From positions 1,287,501-1,351,500 of the forward strand of contig JACSYO010001880.1 in assembly GCA_016806645.1 (NCBI GenBank): a stretch of 64,000 nt of DNA, read 5' to 3'. The notes under the pieces were generated by a model. The model was not told where the DNA came from, did not search any database, and worked only from the letters and a program-made list of their open reading frames with translations. Position numbers and translations under genes: made by a program. Positions 12,300-22,930 of this stretch are shown here, in pieces; position 1 is the first letter of the stretch; every line of letters begins with the position of its first letter. The DNA comes from Ophiodon elongatus (Eukaryota; Chordata; Actinopteri; Perciformes; Hexagrammidae).

Positions 12300-15200
12300 G
12301 TGGGTATTTGAGTGTGAAACTAGCTGGTGTTGAATGAATCCTTAACTCGGTGTGACTCCTGCAGCTGACTGCCCAGATCTCAGAGAACTTGGGAGAGGAT
12401 GAGAGGCTGGTGCAGGGCCTGTGTGCACTGCTACTCGGCATCTGCATCTATTACAATGACAACTCGCTGGAAAACTACACCAAGTAAGTGTCGGTTCACA
12501 CAAACCTTAAAAATACCTCAATAAACACGTCTACGTGAACTTCTGTCGTCTTACTAGTCTCAAACCCCAGTTCACTTTCAGTTCTATCACGTGTTGCTGT
12601 TTTTAGTCACTGAAATGAGGAACAACGAAAGCTTTATCGTGGGAACACAGTTTGATATGTACGATTATAAACGGATGCACTATGAGAATCATACAAATGG
12701 CCTTTAGTTCTGTTATGGAAACTGACTTAAGTGTGAAGGACTTCGTTTTATAACAAGAGCACGGTTACAAATAGTTTGGATTCAACCACACTCTGGGACA
12801 ACTTCCCTGAAAGCACACATGATGACACCTTTTCCTCCGTTTAAATCCCACTTTTACTGTATGTTGCTCTTTTGCTCAATGTCATCATTGTTTTTTTCTT
12901 TTATCATTTCTGTCTTGTAAAGCACTTTGTTTTGAAAATTGCGATATCAATAAAGACTATTATTATTATTATTTGGGTACGAAAGACAACTATGTGTGAG
13001 GATTTTTTTTTTTTCTCTCTACTTTATTACAGTGATATTTCCTGAAATTAATGTGCACATATATTGACCTATAAAAACACATGCATAGATAAGTTTTTCC
13101 AGAACTGTGCTTATGTTGGCCAAAGTTATCTAAATGCTCTAACTTGATAAAGCAAATGAAAGATCAGGCGACTGAAATCCTGTTAAAAACAGTGACTGTT
13201 AAAACAAACTGCTGCGTTGTCTCTGTCCTCCTCAGAGATAAGCTAAAGCAGCTAATCGAGAAGCGGATTGGAAAGGAAAACTTTGTAGAGAAACTGGGCT
13301 TCATCACCAAACACGAGCTGTACTCGCGGGCGGCTCAGAAGCCGCAGCCGGTCTTCCCGTCTCCGGAGCAGATGCTGTTCGACCACGAGTTCACCAAGCT
13401 GGTCAAAGAACTGGAGGGTCAGTCGGAGGCGATCTTCCACATCAAGTAATAGTACGTTTTTGTCAGTTGCAAAGTCAAATGTCGTTTTCATTCATTATTT
13501 CTGCGGCTGCTCTAAACAGGGGTGATCACTAAAGCGGTTCACAAATCCAATGAGGAGGAGAAGAAGGAAGAGGAGGTGAAGAAGACATTAGAACAACATG
13601 ACAACATTGTAACTCAGTACAAAGAGCTGATCCGAGAACAGGTAAACAACAGACTTATTGTGCGTGTGCTTTGTTTTTCATTTCCGTGTATTTGATGTCA
13701 TTTATATATTTAATGTTCTCTCCCATTGACTTTTTTTTTTTTTTTACATTTTGATTGTGCGATCTTCAGGATGCTCAGATCCAGGACCTGAAGGAGCAGG
13801 TGGCGACCATGTCGTCTCAAAATGAACAGATGCAGACGACAGTCACCCAGCAGCTGTCCCAGATCCAGCAGCACAAGGACCAGTACAACATCATCAAGCT
13901 GAAATTAGGTGGGTTCGCCTCACTGGGTGACTAATAACGAGTGTTTAGTGTCCTCTACAAATACGTACTCTGTCTGGTTTGAATGAACAATAGTGATTTT
14001 TGGCAAGGTATATAATATATTTTGTGTGATTTTTATTTATTTATTTTCAACAACTCTGGTCATGTTTTCATATATTTGGCCACGTTCCGTGTTGATAACG
14101 TTTTACTGCTCCATTGCTGAGATACGGGGCGACAGTGATGTGCCGAGACGTCGCAAGATACAGTTTTACAACCGAGGCAACTACAGGAGGTTTTAAAGAA
14201 GTAGTACAACATTTTTGACGGCGACAACCTATTGTGCTGAAAAATTAAGCAAAAAGTAGCAGTTCATCTAATGGCCACTTGAGGCCGGCTCCAAAAGCGA
14301 GTGAATCCCCATAGACCTCCATGGTAAAATGCCCAACTTTATCTCAATCTTTTCATCGAACTCATTATATTTCATTACTAATTCAGAAGTAAAAATGAAA
14401 GCGAAAGCACCAGAATTGTCCATCAGACGGACTCGGTGCAGTCTAATGATATCCGTATGTACAACTATACAAAAGCTCAGACTCAAACCAGAAGATAAAT
14501 AGTTTCAGATGTCATTTTCTTTCAAATAAGCATTGAAGATAATGTGGTTAAACTGGATTTGTTTAATTGTAATGGCTTATGTTGCTCGTTTCTCTGTCTT
14601 AGTGCTGAATGTAACAGAGTCCACAACACCTTATCTAAAGAGTTTAAGATAGTGAGTAAAGTCTTATCTTTATGGCTAAAAACTATGTTTGTACAACCAA
14701 AAAGCTGTAAACAGACTTGCCTCTTAAAACATGTGAAACTCAAAACAAGCTAAACTCTTCCCTTAATGTGGTAATTTTCTGTACTAAAGCCACACGGATC
14801 AATAGTCCAGGCTGATAGGTCGTTATCAGATTTATTCAAACTCCCAAATATCAAAAGCGGTATGTGCCTAAAAAAAACGCTGTTTTTATTTTTTTTGTTA
14901 ATATGTGTGCATATGTAACACAAATCAATAGAGAGGTAACATCAACATTTCTATCACATTACCACATCTTAACCGAGTCTGTGTGTGTTAATAATTTCAG
15001 GGAAGGAGAGTCTGTCTAACATCCAGGGAGACGGCTCTCAGGTGAACGGGCTGCAGACGGAGGAGCTCACACAGCTCAGAGAGGAGGTGGAGGAGCTCCG
15101 CAAGCAGCACGCTCTCCTTCAGACACAACTCGGGGAGAAAGACACACTCATCAACACCCTGGTTAGTGTAGTAGAGTTTGTTTGTTTGTGTAATCTTCAA

Positions 15201-18200
15201 GTGGAGCTGGAAGAGCTTTGCAGGGAAAACAACACACACCCCTCCAGACACAACACGGTGGCACCCCGGGGAGCGGCGGCGGCACCCCGGGGAGCGGCGG
15301 CGGCACCCCGGGGAGCGGCGGCGGCACCCCGGGGAGCGGCGGCGGCACCCCGTGGAGCGGCGGTGGCACCCCGGGAAGAGGTGGCGGCACCCCGGGGAGC
15401 GGCGGCGGCACCCCGGGGAGAGGCGGTCACTGGTGAAACACCAGAATATAATGGATTGACCGACCAGCTGCCTTCTACGTCATCACATAAAACAGTGTTT
15501 CGTGTTCTCTGGTCAGATCCATACATAACATCACATAACAGACAGCAAAAATAATACACATGACAGACACTGAACTTCAAACCACACCTTCATTGTCGTG
15601 GTAACAGCCAGACAACAGAACTAACAGTCACCAACTAAAGTTTTCAGGCGAACCAAAACTACTTAAAACAACAAATACATTCTCACAACAGAACTTCCAA
15701 CTATATTTGGTTGAGAAACACTTCTCTGGAGACTTGAGGCTCCTGTGTTTGTGAGACAGACTGAATTAAAGCTGCAACCGTTGGGTCGATTTTAATCCAC
15801 AGAAAATTAATAGGCGACTGTTTTGATAGTTGATTAATCATTTAAGAGACTTTTTAAGCAAAAACTCAAAACTGATCGGCTTCTTTAATGTGATGATTAT
15901 CTTCCTTTTTTTGTTTGTTTTTTTTAAAATCATTTTAAATTGAACATCTTTGTGTTTTGGGCTGTTGGTCTGACAAAACATTTAAGGACGTCACCTTCAG
16001 CTCTAAACATTTAAGGACGTCACCTTCAGCTCTGGTAAACATTTATGGACGTCAATTTTAGGAATAAGAAAATAATTAGCAGATTAATCGTCAGTGGAAA
16101 TAGTCGTTAGTTGCAGCCTTAATCAGAATATAATCCCACAATTTGAACTGAATGTAGAATTTTACGTTAATCCTGTCACAGGGAAAATTACATTATAGTG
16201 CATTACTAATGTGTTTTATTTTCACTGTATATAGAAGTCCGAGACACCAGAAAGTTCAGCAGGAGGATCAGACAACACAGAACTGTTCAAGGTAGGATTC
16301 ATCATAAATACATTTCTCCTTTCATCTTTAATTTACAATTAATATATGTGTAAAGGTTGAGGCTGGTATTATTCTATATTTAAGAAACAACACAATTAGT
16401 CGGCCTGTTAATACTTTTAGACTTCCCCTTCTGTCACTCAGCCCCGAGCCCATTTATTCCTTGAATATCACCAGACGTAACCCTAAAACGTTCATATTTT
16501 TTTCATATCTTCAGGTAATTGTTCTATATATTCCATGTATTTTTGCAAGTGTTACTCTGTTTGTTGCAGGAGCTGGAGGGTCTGAGGAGTCAGGTCCATT
16601 CCCAGTCAGCAGAAATCAACCAGATGAAGACGGAGAGACAAGAACTGCTCAGAAGAGCTGAAGCTGGGGTAATTATCATGCAAATATGATATTTTGTGCC
16701 AAATGTATCACATTATTCTTGATGGATACTAAATGACTCAACCTCCCACTGGTTTGTCTCAGTCTTCGGACGCAGTCTCCAGCAGTGACGGCTCATCAGA
16801 GGTAGAGAGCCGACTGGCAGCACAGACGACTGAGACGGAGAGACTGAAGGTGTGTAGAATAACTGTTCAACAAGATGTGTGACTGGAAAGCGTCACATCA
16901 CCCTGATTTACTGCCAATGTGTATACACTACATGGCTGTGACTTCTTTAAATGATTTATTTATACGTCAGATGTTTTTTTTTTTTTTCTGGGTATTTATG
17001 TTTCATGGATCGTTCTGTCTCTTCCTCCTCCGTCCTCTCCTTTGGTTTCCAGGAGGAGGTAAAGAGTTTGTCAGAGAGCCGGGCGGAGCTGGAACAGCAG
17101 CTGGCTTCAGCCACCAGCACGGTGGCCATCCTGCAGACGGAGAAAGCGAAGCTGCAAACGGAGGTGCAAGAGTCCAAGAAGGAGCAGGACGACCTGCTGA
17201 TGCTGCTTGCAGACCAGGACCAGAAGATCCACAGCCTCAAACAGAAACTCAAAGACCTGGGAGAGACGGTAGACGATCAGCGTTATAATGTTTCATCAGG
17301 AGTCTGAACTCTGGTACTCCTCGTGTTTATAAGGCCTCCCAACTTGTGGAGAATGGAGGTGTCTTAGAGATGGCAAAATACAGACTTAGAAAATAATGAA
17401 ATTACATTTTAATAACCCAAAATCTGAAATAGTATTCATTACCGCTTTAAAAAGTAATATTTTTTATAGAATTAGGCTTTTTCTTTTTTTTTTTCTTTCT
17501 TTTTTTTATATACTAAAGGTGGGAACAGGCATAAAGATTAATGTGCAAAACAAAAACTGCTGCTATGAGCCACCAAAGACAATCATTTCTAATTTAATAG
17601 TTCCAGTGCAGTATATATAATGATTCGGTGATTCACTGTCACACACTTTATGGACTTAATGAGCTGACAAAGTCCACAGCGTTAGATTCAAGCACAGCAG
17701 TTGTCACAGATTTCGACTTGTTAATACAGATCAATCACAAGATTGTTTCCTGAACAGATTTCACAATCAGCTGATGGATTTATTAGCCGTTTAGCTTTTG
17801 AAATCTTGCTAAAAACACAGATCTGCCATCATAAATTCTTGTGGCTGGTTTGTTTCCCTTCACGCCACAAACGAACCGCACCGGAGACCCACCCTGTGGT
17901 TGTTAGGTTGCGTGGTCCGATTAACGGCTTATACACCAGCTGAAACGAACCACACAAACGGGGCGGAGTTTGTTTTAACCAAACAGCTTAAGTGTGAAGG
18001 CACTCAGTCGACCTGACGACCAGCGTGCTGTCTTCTATATTCACTCATTCATTTTGCTATCGAGACAAAAACTAGACTTTGAAGCTTTTGGTAATCTTCC
18101 GTTCTGCTCCCAGTTGAACCAGTCACCTGTGGTGGTAGGTTTCGGTGGTAGAGATGACTTGAGTAGTAAGCTTTACGACATCAAAGACCACTCAGCTGTG

Positions 18201-18319
18201 TTTTGTGTGTTTGCTTTAGTTAGACTGTGACACTTTCCTTACAGGTGGACGATGACGACGATCTCGACGCCAGGGGCCAAACGGACGACGATTACGAGGA
18301 GGATGAAGACGAGGACTAG
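881..18319 (+). CDS. uso1: General vesicular transport factor p115 (USO1)
   Basis: USO1/p115 is a homodimeric Golgi tether that links COPI and COPII vesicles to Golgi membranes with GM130, giantin and Rab1. Joined coding exons: 881-946, 2549-2635, 3894-3958, 4069-4145, 5608-5708, 5845-5947, 6131-6186, 6725-6845, 6993-7171, 7283-7423, 7524-7612, 7715-7869, 8584-8789, 11931-12041, 12365-12483, 13236-13417, 13520-13641, 13770-13908, 15001-15161, 16235-16291, 16570-16668, 16763-16849, 17053-17268, 18245-18319. All introns are GT-AG and phases match throughout, giving 2814 nt and 937 residues (human about 960). The start MNFFRGVMGGQAAGPQ is the conserved p115 N-terminus and has a purine at -3. The armadillo-type head runs to about residue 620 and carries hallmark strings such as HVRWPGVKLL and FENAFERLLDII. 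Coiled coil follows to about 912, then an acidic tail ending EEDEDED. Microexons are listed separately. Confidence 0.96.
3832..3853. repeat. (TTG)n microsatellite
   Basis: A perfect trinucleotide tract about 40 bp upstream of uso1 exon 3, in the region of the branch point and pyrimidine tract. Confidence 0.9.
4402..4413 (+). other. uso1: Candidate 12-nt cassette microexon in uso1 (DESE)
   Basis: The 12 bases after a pyrimidine-rich tract and 'ctacag' are followed by 'gtaaaa'. Both neighbouring exons join in phase 1, so inclusion adds four residues, in frame, to the acidic loop (reads D-E-S-E before the next D-E-N). The splice signals look good. Inclusion is inferred and needs RNA evidence. 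Confidence 0.65.
4734..4760 (+). other. uso1: Candidate 27-nt cassette microexon in uso1
   Basis: The tract 'atctctgcttcag' precedes 27 bases ending CATGCCTG, with donor gtcagt. Spliced in phase 1 it stays open and reads GKHKNVSMP, adding nine residues with a basic-polar character, unlike the acidic loop around it. The donor is weaker than that of the 12-nt neighbour. Confidence 0.5.
5366..5380 (+). other. uso1: Candidate 15-nt cassette microexon in uso1
   Basis: A strong acceptor (ctttcattttcccag) precedes AAGGCATGTTCACAG, with donor gtatca. In phase 1 it reads E-G-M-F-T and keeps frame into the next exon at 5608. Together with the 12-nt and 27-nt candidates it makes three symmetric small exons inside one intron. 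Confidence 0.5.
6215..6660. repeat. Probable degraded dispersed repeat in uso1 intron 7
   Basis: The words 'gagcaaaaagttgttccagctcagtttctggtgcagcgtcatgtgac' (in pieces) and 'atgcacctcat' recall a common teleost element. No coding potential is seen. Class not determined. Confidence 0.35.
8025..8090. repeat. Short fragment of the 'GGCATTATG' teleost repeat
   Basis: It carries 'atgcctcc', 'cgccgacagg' and 'gaggcattatg' in the same order as the longer copy at 51140-51345 (gttatgcctcgtg, ggcatcatgtttt). It is a truncated copy in the uso1 intron after exon 12. Confidence 0.45.
8932..8952 (+). other. uso1: Candidate 21-nt cassette microexon in uso1 (GDKIVRR)
   Basis: 'ggttttgcag' precedes GGAGATAAGATCGTCCGGCGG, followed by a consensus donor gtaagt. 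It is phase 0 on both sides, so it adds GDKIVRR between ...NILSQ and GSKVQTRVG. I have an uncertain memory of a similar 7-residue insertion in mammalian USO1 isoforms. Near-consensus splice sites and open frame make this the most credible of the four microexons. Confidence 0.75.
9341..9362. repeat. (CAG)n trinucleotide repeat
   Basis: A run of seven CAG units in the long uso1 intron between 8953 and 11930. It is not in a recognised exon. Confidence 0.9.
10213..10257. repeat. (CA)n microsatellite
   Basis: An uninterrupted CA tract of about 45 bp in the long uso1 intron. The surrounding 3-kb intron shows no other exon-like segment that I can support. Confidence 0.95.
12267..12298. repeat. Poly(A) tract of 32
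   Basis: A homopolymer about 65 bp upstream of uso1 exon 15. It could be a retroposon tail or slippage; no element is recognisable to its left. Confidence 0.9.
12785..12975 (+). mobile_element. LINE-type 3' tail in uso1 intron 15
   Basis: The segment ends 'cttgtaaagcactttgtttt ... caataaagactattattatt'. That is the 3' end I associate with truncated fish non-LTR retrotransposons: a 'TAAAGCACTTTGT' word followed by a short A/T-rich repeat tail. Only the 3' end is present. The same word recurs in the fragment at 39471-39815. Confidence 0.55.
15262..15429. repeat. GC-rich 21-bp minisatellite, 8 copies
   Basis: Eight tandem units, each starting CACCCCGGGG and spaced exactly 21 bp (first positions 15262, 15283, 15304, 15325, 15346, 15367, 15388, 15409). 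Copies 5, 6 and 8 vary. The unit is a multiple of three, so several frames on both strands stay open. It lies 100 bp past the donor of uso1 exon 19 and is far more GC-rich than the rest of the intron. Confidence 0.95.
15770..16120. repeat. Teleost 'gctgcaac ... gttgcagc' dispersed repeat
   Basis: The segment opens with 'aaagctgcaacc' and closes with 'agttgcagcctta', in inverted relation, with 'gattaatc' words inside. This matches a very common fish element. Within it, 'aaacatttaaggacgtcacc' occurs twice in tandem near 15976 and 16006, followed by a third variant. Sits in the intron before uso1 exon 20. Confidence 0.55.
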
Positions 18320-18720
18320 AGGACGAAACACTGAAAAAGAAAAGAAAAAGAGAGATGGGAATATTTTGTCTGCCGACAAGAAAAAAAAAAAGACTTTGCA
18401 GAAACACCTGAGAAACTGAAGAATAGGACTAATATATTGATGCAGTTTCTCTCCCTGGCTGCCATGCTGTCTTCATTTTTTCTTTACCCTCTTTTCACAT
18501 CACATGTACATGTTTAGTTATTTGGACATTTTTTTCCAACCATTCAGTTTTCAGTGAAGATTCAAGATTTGAGCATTGTCAGTACATTCATCTCTGCTAC
18601 TTTTACCATCAGTTTGTGATGGATTTTTATCAGTCTTGTGTTTATTGTTATGTATTGTCATATAGTTTGTAATCACAAGAATAAACACTAGGTTAATATT
18701 GACACGCAAGAGATCTGGAA
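18320..18720 (+). other. uso1: uso1 3' UTR, proximal part
   Basis: Non-coding sequence after the stop, with a canonical AATAAA at 18680-18685. This is the nearest credible polyadenylation signal. Further AATAAA hexamers at 19945-19950 and 20786-20791 leave room for longer 3' UTRs. Confidence 0.6.
18680..18685 (+). terminator. Polyadenylation signal AATAAA, uso1
   Basis: A canonical hexamer 361 bp after the uso1 stop codon. The cleavage site itself is not visible. Confidence 0.6.
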
Positions 18721-21700
18721 AAAATGTAGCAAATATGCAACTGTAAACGGATTTGATATTCTTATGATATGCTAAAGACGACGTATGATGCTTCTACAGC
18801 ATCGGGGTCACTGTGTGCTGCACCCCCAATTTATCTTCTCACCCGAATCAGTTTGAGTTTAGAGTATTACAGTATTTCAACACTCAGTTGTTCCCTTTCA
18901 CGTTGACGACACAATCTAACCGCTCTTCAATATGCTGCAAAACACTGACAGAAAACATGTAAAGACAAAAAAGATATTTTTGCAACTTTTTGTCCAATAC
19001 TGGCAACCAAGCTTCTGTATGATATTGAGTAACTTATCAGTTTATGAGCCACATTGAAATGGAAAAAAAAAAAAAGAATCTATCAGTCTGTATGCCTGAA
19101 CGGAGGGATAGTTGTAGATAAATTAAATTTTACTAAATCCACAATGAGACGTTTGTATTTGTTTTTTCAGGATCATTTATGTCTGAATATAGGGCTCGAT
19201 AACGTGTGTAAATACTAATACATATCGCATATGTTTACCTATGTTTCAGTATCTGTCTGGTATTGTCATGTCCTCGCTGACAAACACATTATGGCAAAAA
19301 TTGGTAAAGACCTCGGACAATTTCTGGGATGTGACGACACCAGAAAAAAACCCCACTTTTTCTTTTTTAACTTTTGCTGATTCATAAACATTGGCTTATT
19401 TTGAGATACATGAACAAAAATAGCCTAACTTTTCAAATGCAGCCGTTTAAACAATCAGGCGTCCGTGAATGTTTCAGGAAACAGGAAATATCTGAGCAGA
19501 GTAATAAGAGTAAAGCATAAAGCGTTCACTGCCACCGTCAGCCATTTTTGTTTTGTTTTTATTAAGACAGCGACACACAAGAGACGACAGGAAACGAAGA
19601 GGAGGGAGATGCAGCTGTGGTCTCGTATTTGAACCGGAGACGTGGTCGTCTTAACGCTTAGCCACCAACAGCTTCTGGTGCTCGCTGCTTCAGTCACGTC
19701 GTGCTTTGTTCTGAAAAAGATCTGTGATTTGATACGCAGTTCTTTTTGTGAGTAATGAGGAGATAATACACATGATAATTATAGGTCGACAAAAAGACAG
19801 ATAAACCTGCAATTAAAATGTCTCCTTAAACTGCTTCACTGCACATCAACGCTGTAAACCAGAAGAAATTCTCACCAATTTCTCATTTCCACGCCTCCTA
19901 AACGCAAAGATCAAAAGAAAGTAATGAGAAAAAAAAACACAAGGAATAAACTTGCATATTTAGCTGCTGCTGTTACAATATGACGCTTTCATATGCAGAC
20001 ATTTTTTCAGAACTCTAGTCACTAAAACTTGAAAAAGAGGTTTTCCAGGCGTCTTCCAGTTCCTGAGAAGAATAACAATAATAATAATAACCGAGTCGCT
20101 CTTTAATTGCTGTAAATCAGATAGCACCTTACGGTCTCCTAAAATAGGAAGTTTTGGACAAACTAAAAGACCTAACAGTAAATCTTCAACAGGAATTGTT
20201 GGATTAACCCTCTAATTCCCAAAAGGCCACAGACTCTTTCAAATCAAGTCATTTGAACATAAATTGAACTCGAATCTACAAATATAAGTTTACAATAATA
20301 CAAATCTCTGGCTCCATTTTTATCATAAAAAGCACGTTTTCTTTCAGCACACGTGGACGCTGCAGACACAAACCCACAACCGTGTTTATGAAGATTATCT
20401 TTACACTTTACAAGCCAGAACAATTCAACTCGGGGACGAGGACACGGATAACGGATTTCACACTTGTTGTGGGTGAACCGCGCCTTCGAGCGGAGGAAGC
20501 CGCCTGAAGACTTCTCATGTAGAAAACAAACAAACAACAAACAAACAACAACAACAACAACAACATCTTGTCCGCCGTGTTTCCACACAGGTCTGCCCGG
20601 ACGAGGAGGCACACTGCTGGATCTTCACTCCCCATTAAGTCACAGTGACTGTGGTGAAGAGCAACACCTTCACATCACACACTGAATTCACGTTTCCATA
20701 ACTACCGAAGAATACGTGGACAGAAATCCTGTTTCATTTTTGCTAAAAAAAAAAAAGAAAAAAAAAAAAAAAAAGTTTTGAAATCAATAAATGACATCTT
20801 GAATTTTTACCTCAAATGAACCGCCTCGAGGGGAGTTCATGGGAAACACCCTGACTTTATCTCCGTCTGTCTGTCCTGTGCCACCAGTTTGTCGAGCCTC
20901 AATGTGTGAGCCTCGGGTGCTAGTGACGGTACACGTATGTAAACAGTGTCCTCGTTTCTGGTTTGTCAGAAACTCGTCACCTCCTCAAGAAAACCTCCAC
21001 GTGAAGTTTGTGATCACAGAAAGTTCTTTGCTTGTAAAATTCCTCGTTAGATTTGGAAACACTGTCTCAGATATTACCGGGTGAATAATGCATTCACGAT
21101 TAATTTATCTACAGTGAACAGTTTTTTTTTTTTTTTTTTTTTCATACAGTGCGATTTAAGTCATGAGTCTTGTGAATGACGTCAAAAACATTTCAAAAGA
21201 ATATTAACATGTTTGACCTGCTAAATGTACATTATCATTGTTTGTTAGTGTTAACGTGAAGTCAGCATTTATTATCATTCATTTGTTTATACTTGATTAT
21301 ATTTATTAGTGTTATAGCCATTTAGTTGTAAATAAAAATAACCAAAAAGGATCGTCAAATGTATTTTTCAATGAAACGCACCCGTTTCCTCCAACGAATT
21401 TAAAACGCTCTTGTTTGCCGCATACCAACGGGATCAATATTGTCAGATTATTGTCATCTTTTCTTTGTGATATAATAAATCAAATGATTGGCCGTGCAGT
21501 AGTCTTCCTGCTGTCGTGAATCCTCTTGAGATGGCGGAGTTTCAACACTGGGAGGCGACAAACGCCCTCAAATACAGATGTGCTCCAAACAGCTCTCACT
21601 AAATGAAAAAAAAAAATGTGTGTCCTTTAAAATATTATATAAGGAATACAAGATGGATTAAAACAGGTCTGTGTTAAAAAAAAAAAAAAAAAAAGAAGTT

Positions 21701-22230
21701 TAAAACGTACTAATTTGAGTGTTAATTCATTTTATTTGTTATAATTAGAGCTCCAATATTCAGTATTTAAGCAAAAGACAAGGTGCTTAACGTCTACTTT
21801 TCCTCACCTAGAATCCACATTCGATCATCACACACGTGTCCCTCTCTGGCCTTCATTTTCAGAGTGAATGTTGTGTATTTCTTCCATTAGGTTTCCACCA
21901 CCAGTTAAGGCCCTCACCAGTTACACCTGCACCAAAGGCCCCAGAGGAAGTCACAACACCTTTAAACCCTCATGAGTCAAATTGTAGAAACCCTATATTA
22001 GATTATTAGTAAAAAAAAAAAAAACACTAAACTAAAATACTAAATACTGAAACTGCTCAAGATGCACAATAGTCATGTGTATTATAATACACATGACTAT
22101 TGTGCACAGCTAATATTTTGTGGATGATAAAGCTGCGTATAGTTCACACATACATGATTAAAACCAACAGTTATGGAACAATGCATGCACGAAATATAAT
22201 AAAGAGACAATATATTTTGTAATCAACCTG
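18720..22230. other. uso1-coro2a spacer (or extended uso1 3' UTR)
   Basis: No coding exon is supported. It holds homopolymer runs (A-rich 20746-20774, T 21121-21142, A 21676-21694), an (ACA)n-like stretch 20520-20568 and the palindrome at 22063-22106. Small open frames here lack family resemblance. Confidence 0.6.
22063..22106. repeat. 44-bp perfect palindrome without spacer
   Basis: Two 22-bp arms meet at the centre ATTATAAT; the left arm starts TGCACAATAGTCATG and the right arm is its exact reverse complement. It ends sharply at both sides. It lies about 590 bp upstream of the coro2a first coding exon. Confidence 0.97.
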
Positions 22231-22692
22231 GATTGCCTCGCCCCTCCCTCCTCTTCCTCCTCCCTCTTCTTCCTCCTCTCTCGTCGCATCCTGTGCTCTC
22301 ATCTCTCCTCATCCTCCGCCCTCCTCCTCCTCCGGCTCTTGTTTTCTTTTTCCCCCTCATGGTGACTGTGCGTTGTGTTCAGGAGGCACATGCTCTGGCT
22401 TTGAGCCAATTCAGTCAGCTATTTTTCTGTTGTCTTTTTAATTATTTTTATTTTTAGGGCGGTGGAGGGTGGTGGGGGGGGGGGGACTCTCAAGGTCGAA
22501 CCAGGCATCATGATGACTTTTCACTGACCACCATGCAACAACCACCGGTGCTTTAACGCGACTCGTCTCCACCCGGCTGCTCCTCCTCCTCCTCCTCCTC
22601 CTCCTCCACCACCTCCACCACCACCACCGCTGCACTTCACCCAGTCCTCTCCGGGGGAAACTACCACCACCTGCCGACGCCTCTCGCCCCAT
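22230..22692 (+). promoter_or_regulatory. coro2a: coro2a promoter / 5' UTR, pyrimidine-rich
   Basis: A long C/T-rich stretch (22231-22360), a 12-G run at 22474-22485, a (TCC)n tract at 22581-22606 and a CCA tract up to about 22629 lead to the ATG at 22693. Such CT/GC-rich leaders are typical of vertebrate first exons. No TATA box is obvious. The transcription start cannot be placed by eye. Confidence 0.5.
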
Positions 22693-22707
22693 ATGACCGT
22701 CTCAAAG
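22693..22707 (+). other. coro2a: coro2a first coding exon, five codons
   Basis: ATGACCGTCTCAAAG followed by consensus donor gtgagt. It reads MTVSK, equivalent to the MTVTK that starts human CORO2B as I recall it. It is too short to be found by ORF search and is assigned by that resemblance, the good donor and the in-frame join to the exon at 44384. Confidence 0.75.
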
Positions 22708-22866
22708 GTGAGTTTACTTCAGTGGAAACTCCCGCAGCATGTCAGCGGTCGCTTGTCATGTTGCAGACGTGTTGTCTCTGCAGCGCTGCTGAGAGTCGGA
22801 CACTTTTATTTCAGGCTTTTACACTTGCAGCGCGCGGCTCTGCCATGCGGCGCCACAGCCAGGCTT

Positions 22867-22930
<64 letters not shown>

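Larger units (their letters stand above)
2549..13417 (+). other. uso1: uso1 exons 2-16: armadillo head domain
   Basis: These exons encode roughly residues 23-619, the globular head that contacts Rab1 and COG subunits in the family. They include KLCDRVASSTLL, an acidic loop EEEEQDENAQKQSDDLG at about residues 94-110, VEDCLLLLLNLLKNN, GWSAQKVTNLHLMLQ, CGLLQQLCTILMATGVPADI and KEKLKQ-type helices (here KDKLKQLIEKRIGKENFVEK). The acidic loop is where three candidate microexons would insert. Introns range from about 80 bp to 3.1 kb. Confidence 0.93.
13520..18319 (+). other. uso1: uso1 exons 17-24: coiled-coil tail and acidic C-terminus
   Basis: These exons encode about residues 620-937. Exon 17 starts the tail (EEEVKKTLEQHDNIV). 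Exons 18-23 are dense in E, K, Q and L with heptad spacing, for example LREEVEELRKQHALLQTQL and QKIHSLKQKLKDLG, as expected for the p115 coiled coils that bind SNAREs. The last exon, 18245-18319, encodes only 24 residues, almost all acidic (VDDDDDLDARGQTDDDYEED and on), which in the family binds GM130 and giantin. The stop is TAG at 18317-18319. Confidence 0.92.

Noticed and set aside
15163..15580. Several overlapping frames on both strands over the 21-bp array
   Set aside because: Array length is a multiple of three with no stop in the unit, so all are artefacts; only the frame continuous with uso1 exon 19 is worth noting.
22567..22692. Minus-strand frame with runs of Arg and Trp opposite the coro2a leader
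   Set aside because: Produced by the CCT/CCA repeat tracts; no gene.
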